From assembly GCA_017882425.1 (NCBI GenBank), contig JADGPM010000147.1:1-33173 (forward strand): a stretch of 33,173 bases of DNA, written 5' to 3'. The notes beneath the pieces are model-generated. The model was not told where the DNA came from. It did no database searches and was given only the letters and a program-made list of their open reading frames with translations. The translations under genes were made by a program, and so were the position numbers. The DNA is from Solirubrobacteraceae bacterium. Lineage in GTDB: Bacteria; Actinomycetota; Thermoleophilia; Solirubrobacterales; Solirubrobacteraceae. Positions within the stretch are counted from its first letter, which is position 1. Each line of letters starts with the position of its first letter. Of this stretch, positions 1 to 8,087 are shown piece by piece.

Positions 1-74
1 AGTGCTGGACCACGAGCCAGCTGGAGGATTTCGTGAAGGCGCTGACCGCGCCGGACTCGGCGCGCCCGTCGTAG
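1..74 (+). CDS. Possible 3' end of an upstream gene (partial; ...CWTTSQLEDFVKALTAPDSARPS*)
   Basis: Open frame 3 from the window edge to TAG at 72-74; too short to identify. Confidence 0.3.
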   Translation, partial: CWTTSQLEDFVKALTAPDSARPS

Positions 75-145
75 GGCGGCGCTGCTCGTCGTCCGTTGCG
101 ATCAGGCGAGCGAACGCTCGACGTCTCGCACGCTCGAGATACAAG

Positions 146-174
146 TTGACGTTACGGGACCGTAACGTTACGCT
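146..174 (+). promoter_or_regulatory. Promoter with overlapping palindromic operator upstream of the TetR gene
   Basis: TTGACG (146-151), 17 nt, TACGCT (169-174); perfect palindrome CGTTACGG-GA-CCGTAACG (150-167) and overlapping palindrome CGTAACGTTACG (161-172). Confidence 0.7.
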
Positions 175-180
175 CGAGGG

Positions 181-750
181 GTGGCCCGCCCGCGCGACCC
201 CGACGTCGACCAAGCCATCGCGGCGGCGACGTCGAGGCTGCTGTCCGAGCGTGGGTTTGCCGGCATGAGCATGGAGGCGATCGCGGCGACCGCGGGAGTC
301 GGAAAGCCCGCGATCTATCGGCGCTTCCGCGACAAGGCCGAGCTCGTCACAGCGGTCGTCGCCGGCCAGCTGCCCGAGCTGGACCCGCCCGACCTCGGCG
401 ACACGCGAGCCGAGCTCTTGGCGGCGGTCGCGCAGGCGTTCCCCGCCGACGGGCCTGCCTATGTGGGTCTCATCGGCGGCCTGATCGCCGAGCACCAGCG
501 CCACCCGGAGCTCATCGAGGCCTTCCGGCGCAGCATTCTGCTCCCGCGCCGCGCCATCGCCCAGGCGCTCATCGAGCGTGGCCAGGGACGTGGAGATGTG
601 CGAACCGACCTCGACGCCGAGGCCGCGCTCGACCTGCTCGCGGGTCCATTCCTCGCGCGCGTCTTCGCGGGCCTGGACACGGGGCCGCAGTGGCGGGAGG
701 CGGCTTTTGAGACCTGGTGGAACATCGTCGAGGAGCGGCACGACCCATGA
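181..750 (+). CDS. TetR/AcrR family transcriptional regulator
   Basis: GTG start; N-terminal HTH pattern GFAGMSMEAIAATAGVGKPAIYRRFRDKAELV typical of TetR_N. Confidence 0.93.
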   Translation: MARPRDPDVDQAIAAATSRLLSERGFAGMSMEAIAATAGVGKPAIYRRFRDKAELVTAVVAGQLPELDPPDLGDTRAELLAAVAQAFPADGPAYVGLIGGLIAEHQRHPELIEAFRRSILLPRRAIAQALIERGQGRGDVRTDLDAEAALDLLAGPFLARVFAGLDTGPQWREAAFETWWNIVEERHDP

Positions 751-1193
751 TCGAGTTCACGATCGACACCCACATCGAGCGACCGGTCACCGACGTGTTC
801 GCCTACGTCAGCGACCCGAACCAGCTCGCCAACTGGCAGACGAACACCGTCTCAGCCGTCCAGGAGGGCGACGGCCCGCTGGGGCTCGGCACCCGACTGC
901 ATGAAGTCCACCGCGCGCCCGGTGGCAAGGAACTGGAATCCGTCGTCGAGGTCTCCGAGTTCACGCCCAACGAGACGCTCGCACTGAAGGTCATCGAAGG
1001 TCCCCCCATCGACCTGCTGATCACGTTCGAGCCGACCGATCAGGGGACGCTCATGCGTCTTCAGCCGCACGGGCACCTTCCGGGAGTGATGCGGCTCGCC
1101 GAACCGCTCCTTCAGCATGCCCTCAAGCGCCAGTTCACACGACAATGCGCGACGCTGAAGAGCCTGCTCGAGGCCGCCGACGACAGCTCTTGA
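747..1193 (+). CDS. SRPBCC family protein (polyketide cyclase/START-like)
   Basis: MIEFTIDTHIERPVTDVFAYVSDPNQLANWQ; ATGA overlap with the TetR gene. Confidence 0.88.
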   Translation: MIEFTIDTHIERPVTDVFAYVSDPNQLANWQTNTVSAVQEGDGPLGLGTRLHEVHRAPGGKELESVVEVSEFTPNETLALKVIEGPPIDLLITFEPTDQGTLMRLQPHGHLPGVMRLAEPLLQHALKRQFTRQCATLKSLLEAADDSS

Positions 1194-1224
1194 TCTCGTA
1201 GAAGTCGCCTCGTCCCAGGTCCGT

Positions 1225-2136
1225 TCAGAACGGCGTGTGAGGGTCGAAGCCGCTCCCCCAGCAGACGGCTCTCCCGCCGCGGGTCAGCGCGCACGCGTGG
1301 TACTTGCCGGAGGTGATCCGCGCGAACGTTCCGCTCGGAACCTCCCGCACTGCGGCGGCGTTGCGAGGTCCCCAGCAGACCACCTTCCCGGTCCGTGTCA
1401 GCGCACACGCGTTGGTGCCCCCGGCGCTGACCTGTGCGTAGGTGCCGGGAGGGACGCTCGTCTGCCCGAAGGAGTCATCGCCCCAGCAGACCGCCTTTCC
1501 GCCACGGGCCAGCGCGCACGCTGTCGAGAAGTGGCCGCTGATCTGCGTGAACGTGCCCTGCGGGGCGCCTTGCGCTACCGCTGTCGGCCCGGAGCGCAGG
1601 TTCCAGCAGCTGACCTTCCCCGCTCGGCTGAGCGTGCACGCGTAGCCGTCGCCGACGATGACCTGCCTGTAGCGGCCGGCGGGAACACGCGTGCGCGCTC
1701 CCTTCGTGTCTGACAAGCAGATGGCCTTCCCGGTGCGGTTCAGCACGCAGGCGACGCCGCCGCCTTCGTCGATCTGCACGCTTCCCGCCGGAACGCGCTT
1801 CTCTCGAAATGGACGGAACCTGCCCCAGCAGCGCGCCGTCCGTGCTCGCGTCAGCGCGCACGTCGACCCCTCGCCGGCCGTGATCGCGGTGTAGACGCCC
1901 GTCGGGACGCGCGTCTGGCCGTAGGCGTTGTAGCCCCGGCACACCACCTTCCCGGCCCGTGTCAGCGCACACGTGTGGCCGTCGCCGGCGGCGATCTGCG
2001 TGTAGGTCCGAGCCGCGGAGGCCGCCGGGACGGCGGCCGCCGGTGCACCGATCCCCGCGCCGGAGGCGACGAGGCCGCCTGTGACCAGCGCGAGGAGCAC
2101 AACCACCATCGCCGGGCTCTGCCTGACCACGCGCAT
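1225..2136 (-). CDS. Secreted RCC1-repeat-like beta-propeller protein
   Basis: Signal peptide-like N terminus; seven repeats of the type ITAGxxxxCALTRxGKxVCWG; SD AGGAG upstream of the ATG at 2136. Confidence 0.85.
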   Translation of the reverse strand: MRVVRQSPAMVVVLLALVTGGLVASGAGIGAPAAAVPAASAARTYTQIAAGDGHTCALTRAGKVVCRGYNAYGQTRVPTGVYTAITAGEGSTCALTRARTARCWGRFRPFREKRVPAGSVQIDEGGGVACVLNRTGKAICLSDTKGARTRVPAGRYRQVIVGDGYACTLSRAGKVSCWNLRSGPTAVAQGAPQGTFTQISGHFSTACALARGGKAVCWGDDSFGQTSVPPGTYAQVSAGGTNACALTRTGKVVCWGPRNAAAVREVPSGTFARITSGKYHACALTRGGRAVCWGSGFDPHTPF

Positions 2137-2263
2137 GACCAACCGCTCCTGTGCTCGATGGACCACGACACGCTACGCCCGCTCACACCGGACACCATCC
2201 CGGCGAACTACCCGCCGACCGCCGGGGAAACCCGAGTCCTGCTGCTTCCGGCTCCGCGAGGGC

Positions 2264-2593
2264 TCAGGTCAGGCCTTCACGCTGCTCCTCGATCGTGCGT
2301 TCAGCGGTCGGCAGTGCCTCGAGCCGGTCGTCCGGGATCGGTGTGCCGCTCACGATCGAGCGTCCGTACGTCCCGTCGGCGAGCCGTGCCTCGGCGCGCT
2401 CGAGCGCGGCGAGCTGCTCGTGCAGGTCCCGTGCGCGGCCTGCGTCGAACTCGTCCTGGTAGAGCTCCTCAGAGCCTGCATCGCCCGGCTCGTCGTGAGC
2501 TCGATCGGGCGCTCCAGGGGCGACGTCGGCGATCGCCCGCTCGATCCGCTCCCGTTCGATCGCAAGCAGCCGGCGTGCGCGGTCAGGTTCCAC
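2264..2593 (-). CDS. TraR/DksA-like protein lacking zinc-finger cysteines
   Basis: Coiled-coil N-terminal half, then GTYGRSIVSGTPIPDDRLEALPTAERTIEEQ, matching the DksA/TraR C-terminal pattern (GTYGxCxxCGxPIPxxRLEALPxAxxCxxCQ) without Cys. Confidence 0.75.
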   Translation of the reverse strand: MEPDRARRLLAIERERIERAIADVAPGAPDRAHDEPGDAGSEELYQDEFDAGRARDLHEQLAALERAEARLADGTYGRSIVSGTPIPDDRLEALPTAERTIEEQREGLT

Positions 2594-2647
2594 AGCGCCA
2601 GCGTACAGCCGCCCGCGTCGATCCCGCAGCCCACGGGGTGCTCGTCG

Positions 2648-3523
2648 TCACTGGCGCCGCTTCTGCAACAGGCTCGGCGGGATGCCGCCGACGCCGAGCA
2701 TCCCGGGCCCTGCGTAGGTGCCCAGGACGGGGCCGACCTCGGTGACCAGCAGCGGCTCGGTGCCGAAGATCTCGCGCCCGCCCTCGACGAGCTTGGCCGC
2801 GTAGTCCGGTGACTGGATGTGCTGGACCACCCAGGCGGTCGCGCCGTCGGCCTGTCGCGCGCGCAGGTGGTCGAGCATCCGCTCGACGGCGCGGCGCCTC
2901 GTGCGTACGCGTTCGATCGGCTGCAGCGTGCCGTCGGAGAACGAGAGGATGGGCTTCACGCTGAGTGCTCCGCCGATCCACGCCTGGGCCCGCCCGATCC
3001 GCCCCCCGCGCTGGAAGTACTCGAGCGTGTCGACGGAGAACCAGATCTTCATCTGCTCCAGCGCTTCGCGGGCGCGCTCGGCCACGAGCTCGACCCCGGC
3101 ACCTCCGTCGGCCGCGGCCTGCGCAGCGAGCACCACCATGGCCAGGCCGCCGGCGGTGCTGAGCGAGTCCACGACCTCGATGCGACACCGCGCGCCCAGC
3201 TCGGCGGCCGCCTGTCGCGCCGACTCCACGGTGCCCGACACGCCGCCGGACAGGTGGATCGAGACGATGTCCTGCCCGGCCGCGGCGAGCGGCTCGTAGA
3301 CCTCGATGAAGTCGCCGATCGACGGCTGCGACGTCGTCGGCAGCTTCGCCTCAGTGCGCAGCCCGTCGTAGAACGCGTCGAAGTCGGGCATCTCCGACTC
3401 CTTGGTGATCACGCCACCCTGGTTGACGTAGAGACTCACGACATGGATTCCGCGGCTCGCGACGAGCTCACGCGGGAGGTAGTGCGTGGAGTCGGTGACG
3501 ACGGCGACGGGCGTTGCGGACAT
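2648..3523 (-). CDS. DegV family (fatty-acid binding) protein
   Basis: VAVVTDSTHYLPRELVASRGIHVVSLYV N terminus, TSQPSIGDF and ISIHLSGGVSGTVESARQAA motifs. Confidence 0.95.
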   Translation of the reverse strand: MSATPVAVVTDSTHYLPRELVASRGIHVVSLYVNQGGVITKESEMPDFDAFYDGLRTEAKLPTTSQPSIGDFIEVYEPLAAAGQDIVSIHLSGGVSGTVESARQAAAELGARCRIEVVDSLSTAGGLAMVVLAAQAAADGGAGVELVAERAREALEQMKIWFSVDTLEYFQRGGRIGRAQAWIGGALSVKPILSFSDGTLQPIERVRTRRRAVERMLDHLRARQADGATAWVVQHIQSPDYAAKLVEGGREIFGTEPLLVTEVGPVLGTYAGPGMLGVGGIPPSLLQKRRQ

Positions 3524-3659
3524 CCCCGCGAGCGTAGTGGAGCGGGCCCGACGACGGTGCGCTGCTCTGCGATCTGCCGGATCCCCGCCGGCATCTCGGC
3601 GAACAGGCGGCCGTCGCGGCGCACGCGGTCGGCCGGGACCTCGTGAGGCTCCGGCCCGG

Positions 3660-4877
3660 TCAGCTCGGCGCGCGCAGCGTGCGCACGTCGCCCACGAGCA
3701 GCAGCGCCGACGCGCACGCGAGCTCCAGCGCGCCGGTGGCCCACAGCGTGGCGCTCACCCCGATCGCCGCGGACAGCGGGCCGACGATCAGCAGGCCGAT
3801 CGGCGCCAGTGTGAGCGAGCCGAACCAGTCGTAGGCGCTGACCCGCGACAGCGCCTCCACGGGGACCTCGCGCTGCACCGTCGTCTCCCAGAGCGTGTTG
3901 AACAGCATTCCGCCGATGCCGGCCAGCACACCGACCGCGACGATCGAGACCAATGACGCCTCACCGGCGAGCAGCAGCAGCGGAACGGCGCCGAGTTCGG
4001 CCGCGAGCACCGCCGCCAGGAGCGGGCGTCGCGGACGCACCCGCAGCGCGGCGATCGCGCCGACCACCTGCCCCACCCCGCAACCGACGAGGATCACCGC
4101 CCACGCCCCGGCTCCACCGAGGGCGTCGCGCGCGACGACGGGCCCGAGCACGTAGAACGACGCGCCGAGCATGTTGACGAGCGAGGAGACGAGGATGATC
4201 GACCACACCCACGTGCGCGACGTGACCTCCCTCCAGCCGTCGCGCAGATCCCCGAGGAAGGTCGCGTGGTCCCCTGGTTCGTGGAGCGCGTCCGCGACGT
4301 GCACCGTGGCCAGCAGCAACGCGCTGACCGCGTAGGTCGCCGCGTCGGCCAGCAGCGCCTCGCCGGCACCGATCGTCGCCACGAGCACCCCGGCGACCGC
4401 CGGCCCGGCGACCCCGCCCGCCGCCAGCGCCACGCCACGCAGCGCGTTGGCCTCCTGCAGGCGGTGACGGCCGACGACCAGCGGGATGACGCCGCTGGAG
4501 GCCGGGTTGAAGAACCCCGAGGCCCCGCCGAGCACCGCCTGCAGCGCGATCAGCTGCCACAGCTGGGCCCTGCCCGTGACGAGCAGCACGCCGAGCAGCG
4601 CCTGGCTGACGAGTCGCACGACATCGGCGGCGATCATCACGCGCATTCGCGAGAGGCGATCGGCGACGACGCCGCCGAGCAGCAGGCAGCCCACCATCGA
4701 CACCGTCCGCGCGGCGAGGACGAGTCCCAGATCGGTCGCCGAACCCGTCAGGTCGAGGATCGCGAACGCCAGTGCGACCGGGACGATCCCGTCGCCGAAG
4801 AGCGAGACGACCTGCGCGCCGAACACATGGCGGAACGGCCGCTCGTCGAGCACGTCCAGACGGGCGGGCAGCCGCAT
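3660..4877 (-). CDS. MFS transporter (MFS_3/EntS-like)
   Basis: About 12 hydrophobic segments; RPFRHVFGAQVVSLFGDGIVPVALAFAIL N terminus. Confidence 0.9.
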   Translation of the reverse strand: MRLPARLDVLDERPFRHVFGAQVVSLFGDGIVPVALAFAILDLTGSATDLGLVLAARTVSMVGCLLLGGVVADRLSRMRVMIAADVVRLVSQALLGVLLVTGRAQLWQLIALQAVLGGASGFFNPASSGVIPLVVGRHRLQEANALRGVALAAGGVAGPAVAGVLVATIGAGEALLADAATYAVSALLLATVHVADALHEPGDHATFLGDLRDGWREVTSRTWVWSIILVSSLVNMLGASFYVLGPVVARDALGGAGAWAVILVGCGVGQVVGAIAALRVRPRRPLLAAVLAAELGAVPLLLLAGEASLVSIVAVGVLAGIGGMLFNTLWETTVQREVPVEALSRVSAYDWFGSLTLAPIGLLIVGPLSAAIGVSATLWATGALELACASALLLVGDVRTLRAPS

Positions 4878-5010
4878 CGCGACAGTGTGACCGAGATCCG
4901 TCCCGGGTCACCGCGGGGTAGGTTGCGATGAGTTCGCAGCCCGCGGGCCGTCTACACCCGCACTGCCCCTCGCGGGGCCCGCTCCCCGCCGGACGAGAGG
5001 ACGCACCCCC

Positions 5011-5496
5011 ATGCCGCAGAAGATCACCCCGAACCTGTGGTTCGACACCGAGGCCGAGGAGGCCGCGAACTTCTACATCTCCGTCTTCAGGAACTCGCGC
5101 ATCGTCAACGTCGCCCGCTACACCGAGGCCGGGCCGCGACCGGCCGGCACGGTCATGACGGTCGAGTTCGAGCTCGACGGCCAGACGTTCGTCGGCATCA
5201 ACGGCGGCCCGCAGTTCACCTTCGACGAGGCCGTCTCGTTCCAGATCACCTGCGCCGACCAGGAGGAGGTCGACCACTACTGGGACCGCCTCACCGAGGG
5301 CGGCTCGGAGGGTCAGTGCGGCTGGCTGAAGGATCGGTTCGGCCTGTCCTGGCAGGTCGTGCCGACCGGGATGGCCGAGGTCTTCGGCGATCCGGATCCG
5401 AAGCGCGCAGAGCGCGCGATGCAGGCGATGCTCAAGATGCGCAAGCTCGACGTCGCAGCGCTGCGCGCCGCGGCGGACGGTGTTCCGGCGGGTTGA
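5011..5496 (+). CDS. VOC family protein (PhnB / 3-demethylubiquinone methyltransferase-like domain)
   Basis: QKITPNLWFDTEAEEAANFYISVFRNSRI ... GWLKDRFGLSWQVVP. Confidence 0.92.
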   Translation: MPQKITPNLWFDTEAEEAANFYISVFRNSRIVNVARYTEAGPRPAGTVMTVEFELDGQTFVGINGGPQFTFDEAVSFQITCADQEEVDHYWDRLTEGGSEGQCGWLKDRFGLSWQVVPTGMAEVFGDPDPKRAERAMQAMLKMRKLDVAALRAAADGVPAG

Positions 5497-5508
5497 GAGC
5501 ACCGCGAA

Positions 5509-5580
5509 CCCGGCATGGCGGCCGGGCCGACCGCGAAGCACGCGGTCCACGGCGCGCCTTCGACGCCGGCGCCGTGGACC
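5509..5580 (+). other. Cluster of three perfect inverted repeats in the intergenic region
   Basis: CCCGGC-N6-GCCGGG (5509-5526); GACCGCG-AAGCA-CGCGGTC (5529-5547); GGTCCACGGCGC-N13-GCGCCGTGGACC (5544-5580). Confidence 0.75.
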
Positions 5581-5598
5581 TGAGCCTTCGCACACGAC

Positions 5599-6558
5599 AT
5601 GCTGCGCGGCGTGACCAACGTCGCCGGCCACGTTGCGCAGGGTGACGAGATCCGCCTCGCGGGTCTCGAGAAGTCGTTCGCCACGCCGCGCGGCCCGCTG
5701 CACGCCGTCCGCGGCGTCGACGTCGCGATCGCCCGCGGCGAGACCGTCGCGCTGCTCGGGCCCAACGGCGCCGGCAAGTCGACGACGATCGACATGCTGC
5801 TCGGCCTCGCGGCGCCCGACCGCGGGAAGGTCTCGCTGTTCGGGATGACACCGGGCGATGCCGTCGACCGCGGCGCGATCGGCGCGATGCTCCAGACGGG
5901 CGCGCTGATCCACGACCTGAGCGTGCGCGAGATCGTCGCGATGGCAGGCTCGCTCTACCCGCGGCCGATGGGGATCGACGAGGTGCTCGACGTCACCGGC
6001 ATCGGGGAGCTCGCCGAACGCCGCACCCAACGGCTCTCCGGCGGCGAGACGCAGCGCGTGCGCTTCGCGATCGCGCTGGTCAGCGATCCCGACGTGCTCG
6101 TCCTGGACGAGCCGACGGTCGCGATGGACGTCGAGAGCCGGAACGCGTTCTGGGCGACGATGCGCGAGTTCGCAGCCCGCGGCACGACGGTCATCTTCGC
6201 GACGCACTACCTCGAGGAGGCGGACGCCTTCGCCGATCGCGTCGTGCTGATGGCCTCCGGCCAGGTCGTCGCGGACGGCCCGCCGACCGAGATCAAGGGG
6301 ATGGTCGGCTCGCGCACGATCCGCGCCACGCTCCCCGGCGCCGACCGCGAGGCGCTGGCCGCGCTGGCCGGCGTGAGCAGCGCCGACCTGCGCGGCGAGG
6401 CGATCGTGCTCGTCTGCTCGGATTCGGACGTCGCGATCCGCGCACTGCTCGCGGCCCACCCCGGCGCGCGGGACATCGAGATCACCGGCGCCGGGCTGGA
6501 GGAGGCGTTCCTGCAGCTGACTGCGACGGACCGGCCCGGCCAGACCCCCGTCCCATGA
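5599..6558 (+). CDS. ABC transporter ATP-binding protein (ABC-2 exporter type)
   Basis: Walker A GPNGAGKST, signature LSGGETQRV, Walker B VLVLDEPT; exact start uncertain. Confidence 0.93.
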   Translation: MLRGVTNVAGHVAQGDEIRLAGLEKSFATPRGPLHAVRGVDVAIARGETVALLGPNGAGKSTTIDMLLGLAAPDRGKVSLFGMTPGDAVDRGAIGAMLQTGALIHDLSVREIVAMAGSLYPRPMGIDEVLDVTGIGELAERRTQRLSGGETQRVRFAIALVSDPDVLVLDEPTVAMDVESRNAFWATMREFAARGTTVIFATHYLEEADAFADRVVLMASGQVVADGPPTEIKGMVGSRTIRATLPGADREALAALAGVSSADLRGEAIVLVCSDSDVAIRALLAAHPGARDIEITGAGLEEAFLQLTATDRPGQTPVP

Positions 6559-7292
6559 AGGTCGCGACGTACACCCGCTTCGAGATCCTGCGCACCTTCC
6601 GCAACCGCCGGTTCTTCATCTTCTCGCTGGGCTTCCCGCTCGCGCTCTACTTCCTCATCGCCGCGCCCAACCGCCACGAGACCGACATCGGCGGCACCGG
6701 GATCTCGGCGCCCCTGTACTTCATGGTCGGGCTTGCGGCGTTCGGGACGATGACGGCGATGCTCTCCAGCGGCGCGCGGATCGCCGGCGAGCGCGCCGTC
6801 GGCTGGAACCGCCAGCTGCGGATCACGCCGCTCACCGCGCGGCAGTACCTGCGCGCGAAGGTCCTGACCGGCTATCTCCTGGCGCTGACGAGCATGGCGC
6901 TGCTGTTCGTGTCCGGGACGATCCTTGGGGTCAGGCTGTCGCTCTCGGAGTGGCTGAGCATGAGCGGGCTGATCCTCGTCGGGCTGATCCCGTTCGCGGC
7001 GGCCGGGATCCTCATCGGGCACCTGCTCACCGTCGACTCGATCGGCCCGGTGATCGGCGGGGTAACGGCGCTGCTCGCGATCCTCGGCGGCACGTGGTTC
7101 CCGATCGCCGCCAGCGGCCCGCTCCACGACATCTCCCAGGCGATGCCCTCCTACTGGCTCGTCCAGGCGAGCCATGTGGCGCTCGGGGGCAGCGGCTGGG
7201 GCGCGCGCGGTTGGACGATCATGACCGCCTGGGCCGTCGTGATGACGATCCTCGCCGCGCGCGCCTACCGTCGCGACACGGCGCGCCTCTGA
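6555..7292 (+). CDS. ABC-2 type transporter permease
   Basis: Six hydrophobic segments; ATGA overlap with the ATPase gene. Confidence 0.92.
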   Translation: MKVATYTRFEILRTFRNRRFFIFSLGFPLALYFLIAAPNRHETDIGGTGISAPLYFMVGLAAFGTMTAMLSSGARIAGERAVGWNRQLRITPLTARQYLRAKVLTGYLLALTSMALLFVSGTILGVRLSLSEWLSMSGLILVGLIPFAAAGILIGHLLTVDSIGPVIGGVTALLAILGGTWFPIAASGPLHDISQAMPSYWLVQASHVALGGSGWGARGWTIMTAWAVVMTILAARAYRRDTARL

Positions 7293-7543
7293 GCACACCC
7301 ACGAGCGAGCGCCCCGCCGCGCCTCCGCCCTGGACCGGGAACGGGTGGGCGCAGCAGCGGCCTCCCGCCACACGGAGGTGGGCGGAGCGCTCCTGTCTCG
7401 TGCTGTCAGGCGGATCTCGAGACGCCGATCCGCCAGGGCCACTGAACGTCACTCGCGCAGCCGGCCCGGGCCGAGGCCGGCGTTGCGTGGGATACCTGTG
7501 CGACGTCCATCCACAACGACACCGCCGGGCGCGGAAGGTTGCG

Positions 7544-7555
7544 GTACATATGTAC
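7544..7555. promoter_or_regulatory. AT-rich 12-bp palindrome GTACATATGTAC (candidate operator)
   Basis: Perfect palindrome in a GC-rich intergenic region upstream of the lipoprotein gene. Confidence 0.45.
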
Positions 7556-7621
7556 TTTTAGAGAGTCCTATGGTCCGCTTTATCGAGTGGCGGCGGCCGT
7601 GGCCTTTCGTACGATGCCCCG

Positions 7622-7960
7622 ATGCTCCAGAACGCTCTCCGGACCGCCGCCTCCCTCGCCGTCTGTGCAGGGATCCTCAGCGGCTGTGGCGCCTCGGCGT
7701 CGGTGACCGTCGCCGGCGACAAGGCCCCGTCGGTGCCCCGGAAGCAGGTCGAGGTGAACGCGCGCAAGCAGCTCTCGGCCGCGGTCGGCAGGCAGGCCCC
7801 GCCGATCACCTGCCCCGGCAACCTGGACGCGAAGGTCGGCGCCACGCTGCAGTGCAGCACCCAGCTGAGCGGCAGGCCGTACGCCGTGACGCTCACCGTC
7901 ACGTCCGTCAAGGGCACCGACGTCCGCTACGACGTGCAGGTGGCCAGGCATCCGAGCTGA
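7622..7960 (+). CDS. DUF4333-like lipoprotein
   Basis: Signal peptide with lipobox LSGC; ITCPGNLDAKVGATLQCSTQLSG... two-Cys pattern of DUF4333. Confidence 0.8.
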   Translation: MLQNALRTAASLAVCAGILSGCGASASVTVAGDKAPSVPRKQVEVNARKQLSAAVGRQAPPITCPGNLDAKVGATLQCSTQLSGRPYAVTLTVTSVKGTDVRYDVQVARHPS

Positions 7961-7984
7961 GGCGGCGGGGTAGTATCGCTCGCG

Positions 7985-8087
7985 GTACCTGTTCAACCAG
8001 GGGGGCTGGCGGACGCCGGCTGAGATAGCGCACACGATCCCGGCGCTGACCCTTCGAACCTGTGGGGTAATGCCCGCGGAGGGAGCG
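7985..8087 (+). promoter_or_regulatory. TPP riboswitch (THI element)
   Basis: GCTGAGA (8019-8025) and CTGACCCTTCGAACCTG...GGTAATGCCCGCGGAGGGA (8046-8084), the conserved TPP aptamer core, directly before a transporter operon. Confidence 0.95.

Noticed and set aside
131-178. Direct repeat CGCTCGAG at 131-138 and 171-178
   Set aside because: Only 8 bp and expected by chance in this composition; the palindromes between them are the stronger signal
4928-5158. 76-aa plus-strand ORF preceded by a TAGGTT -10-like box
   Set aside because: Pro/Arg/Ser-rich out-of-frame translation overlapping the VOC gene; the -10-like box may serve the VOC gene instead
3961-6459. 832-aa minus-strand ORF across MFS, VOC and ABC genes
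   Set aside because: Runs antisense to well-supported plus-strand genes and out of frame with MFS; composition is artefactual
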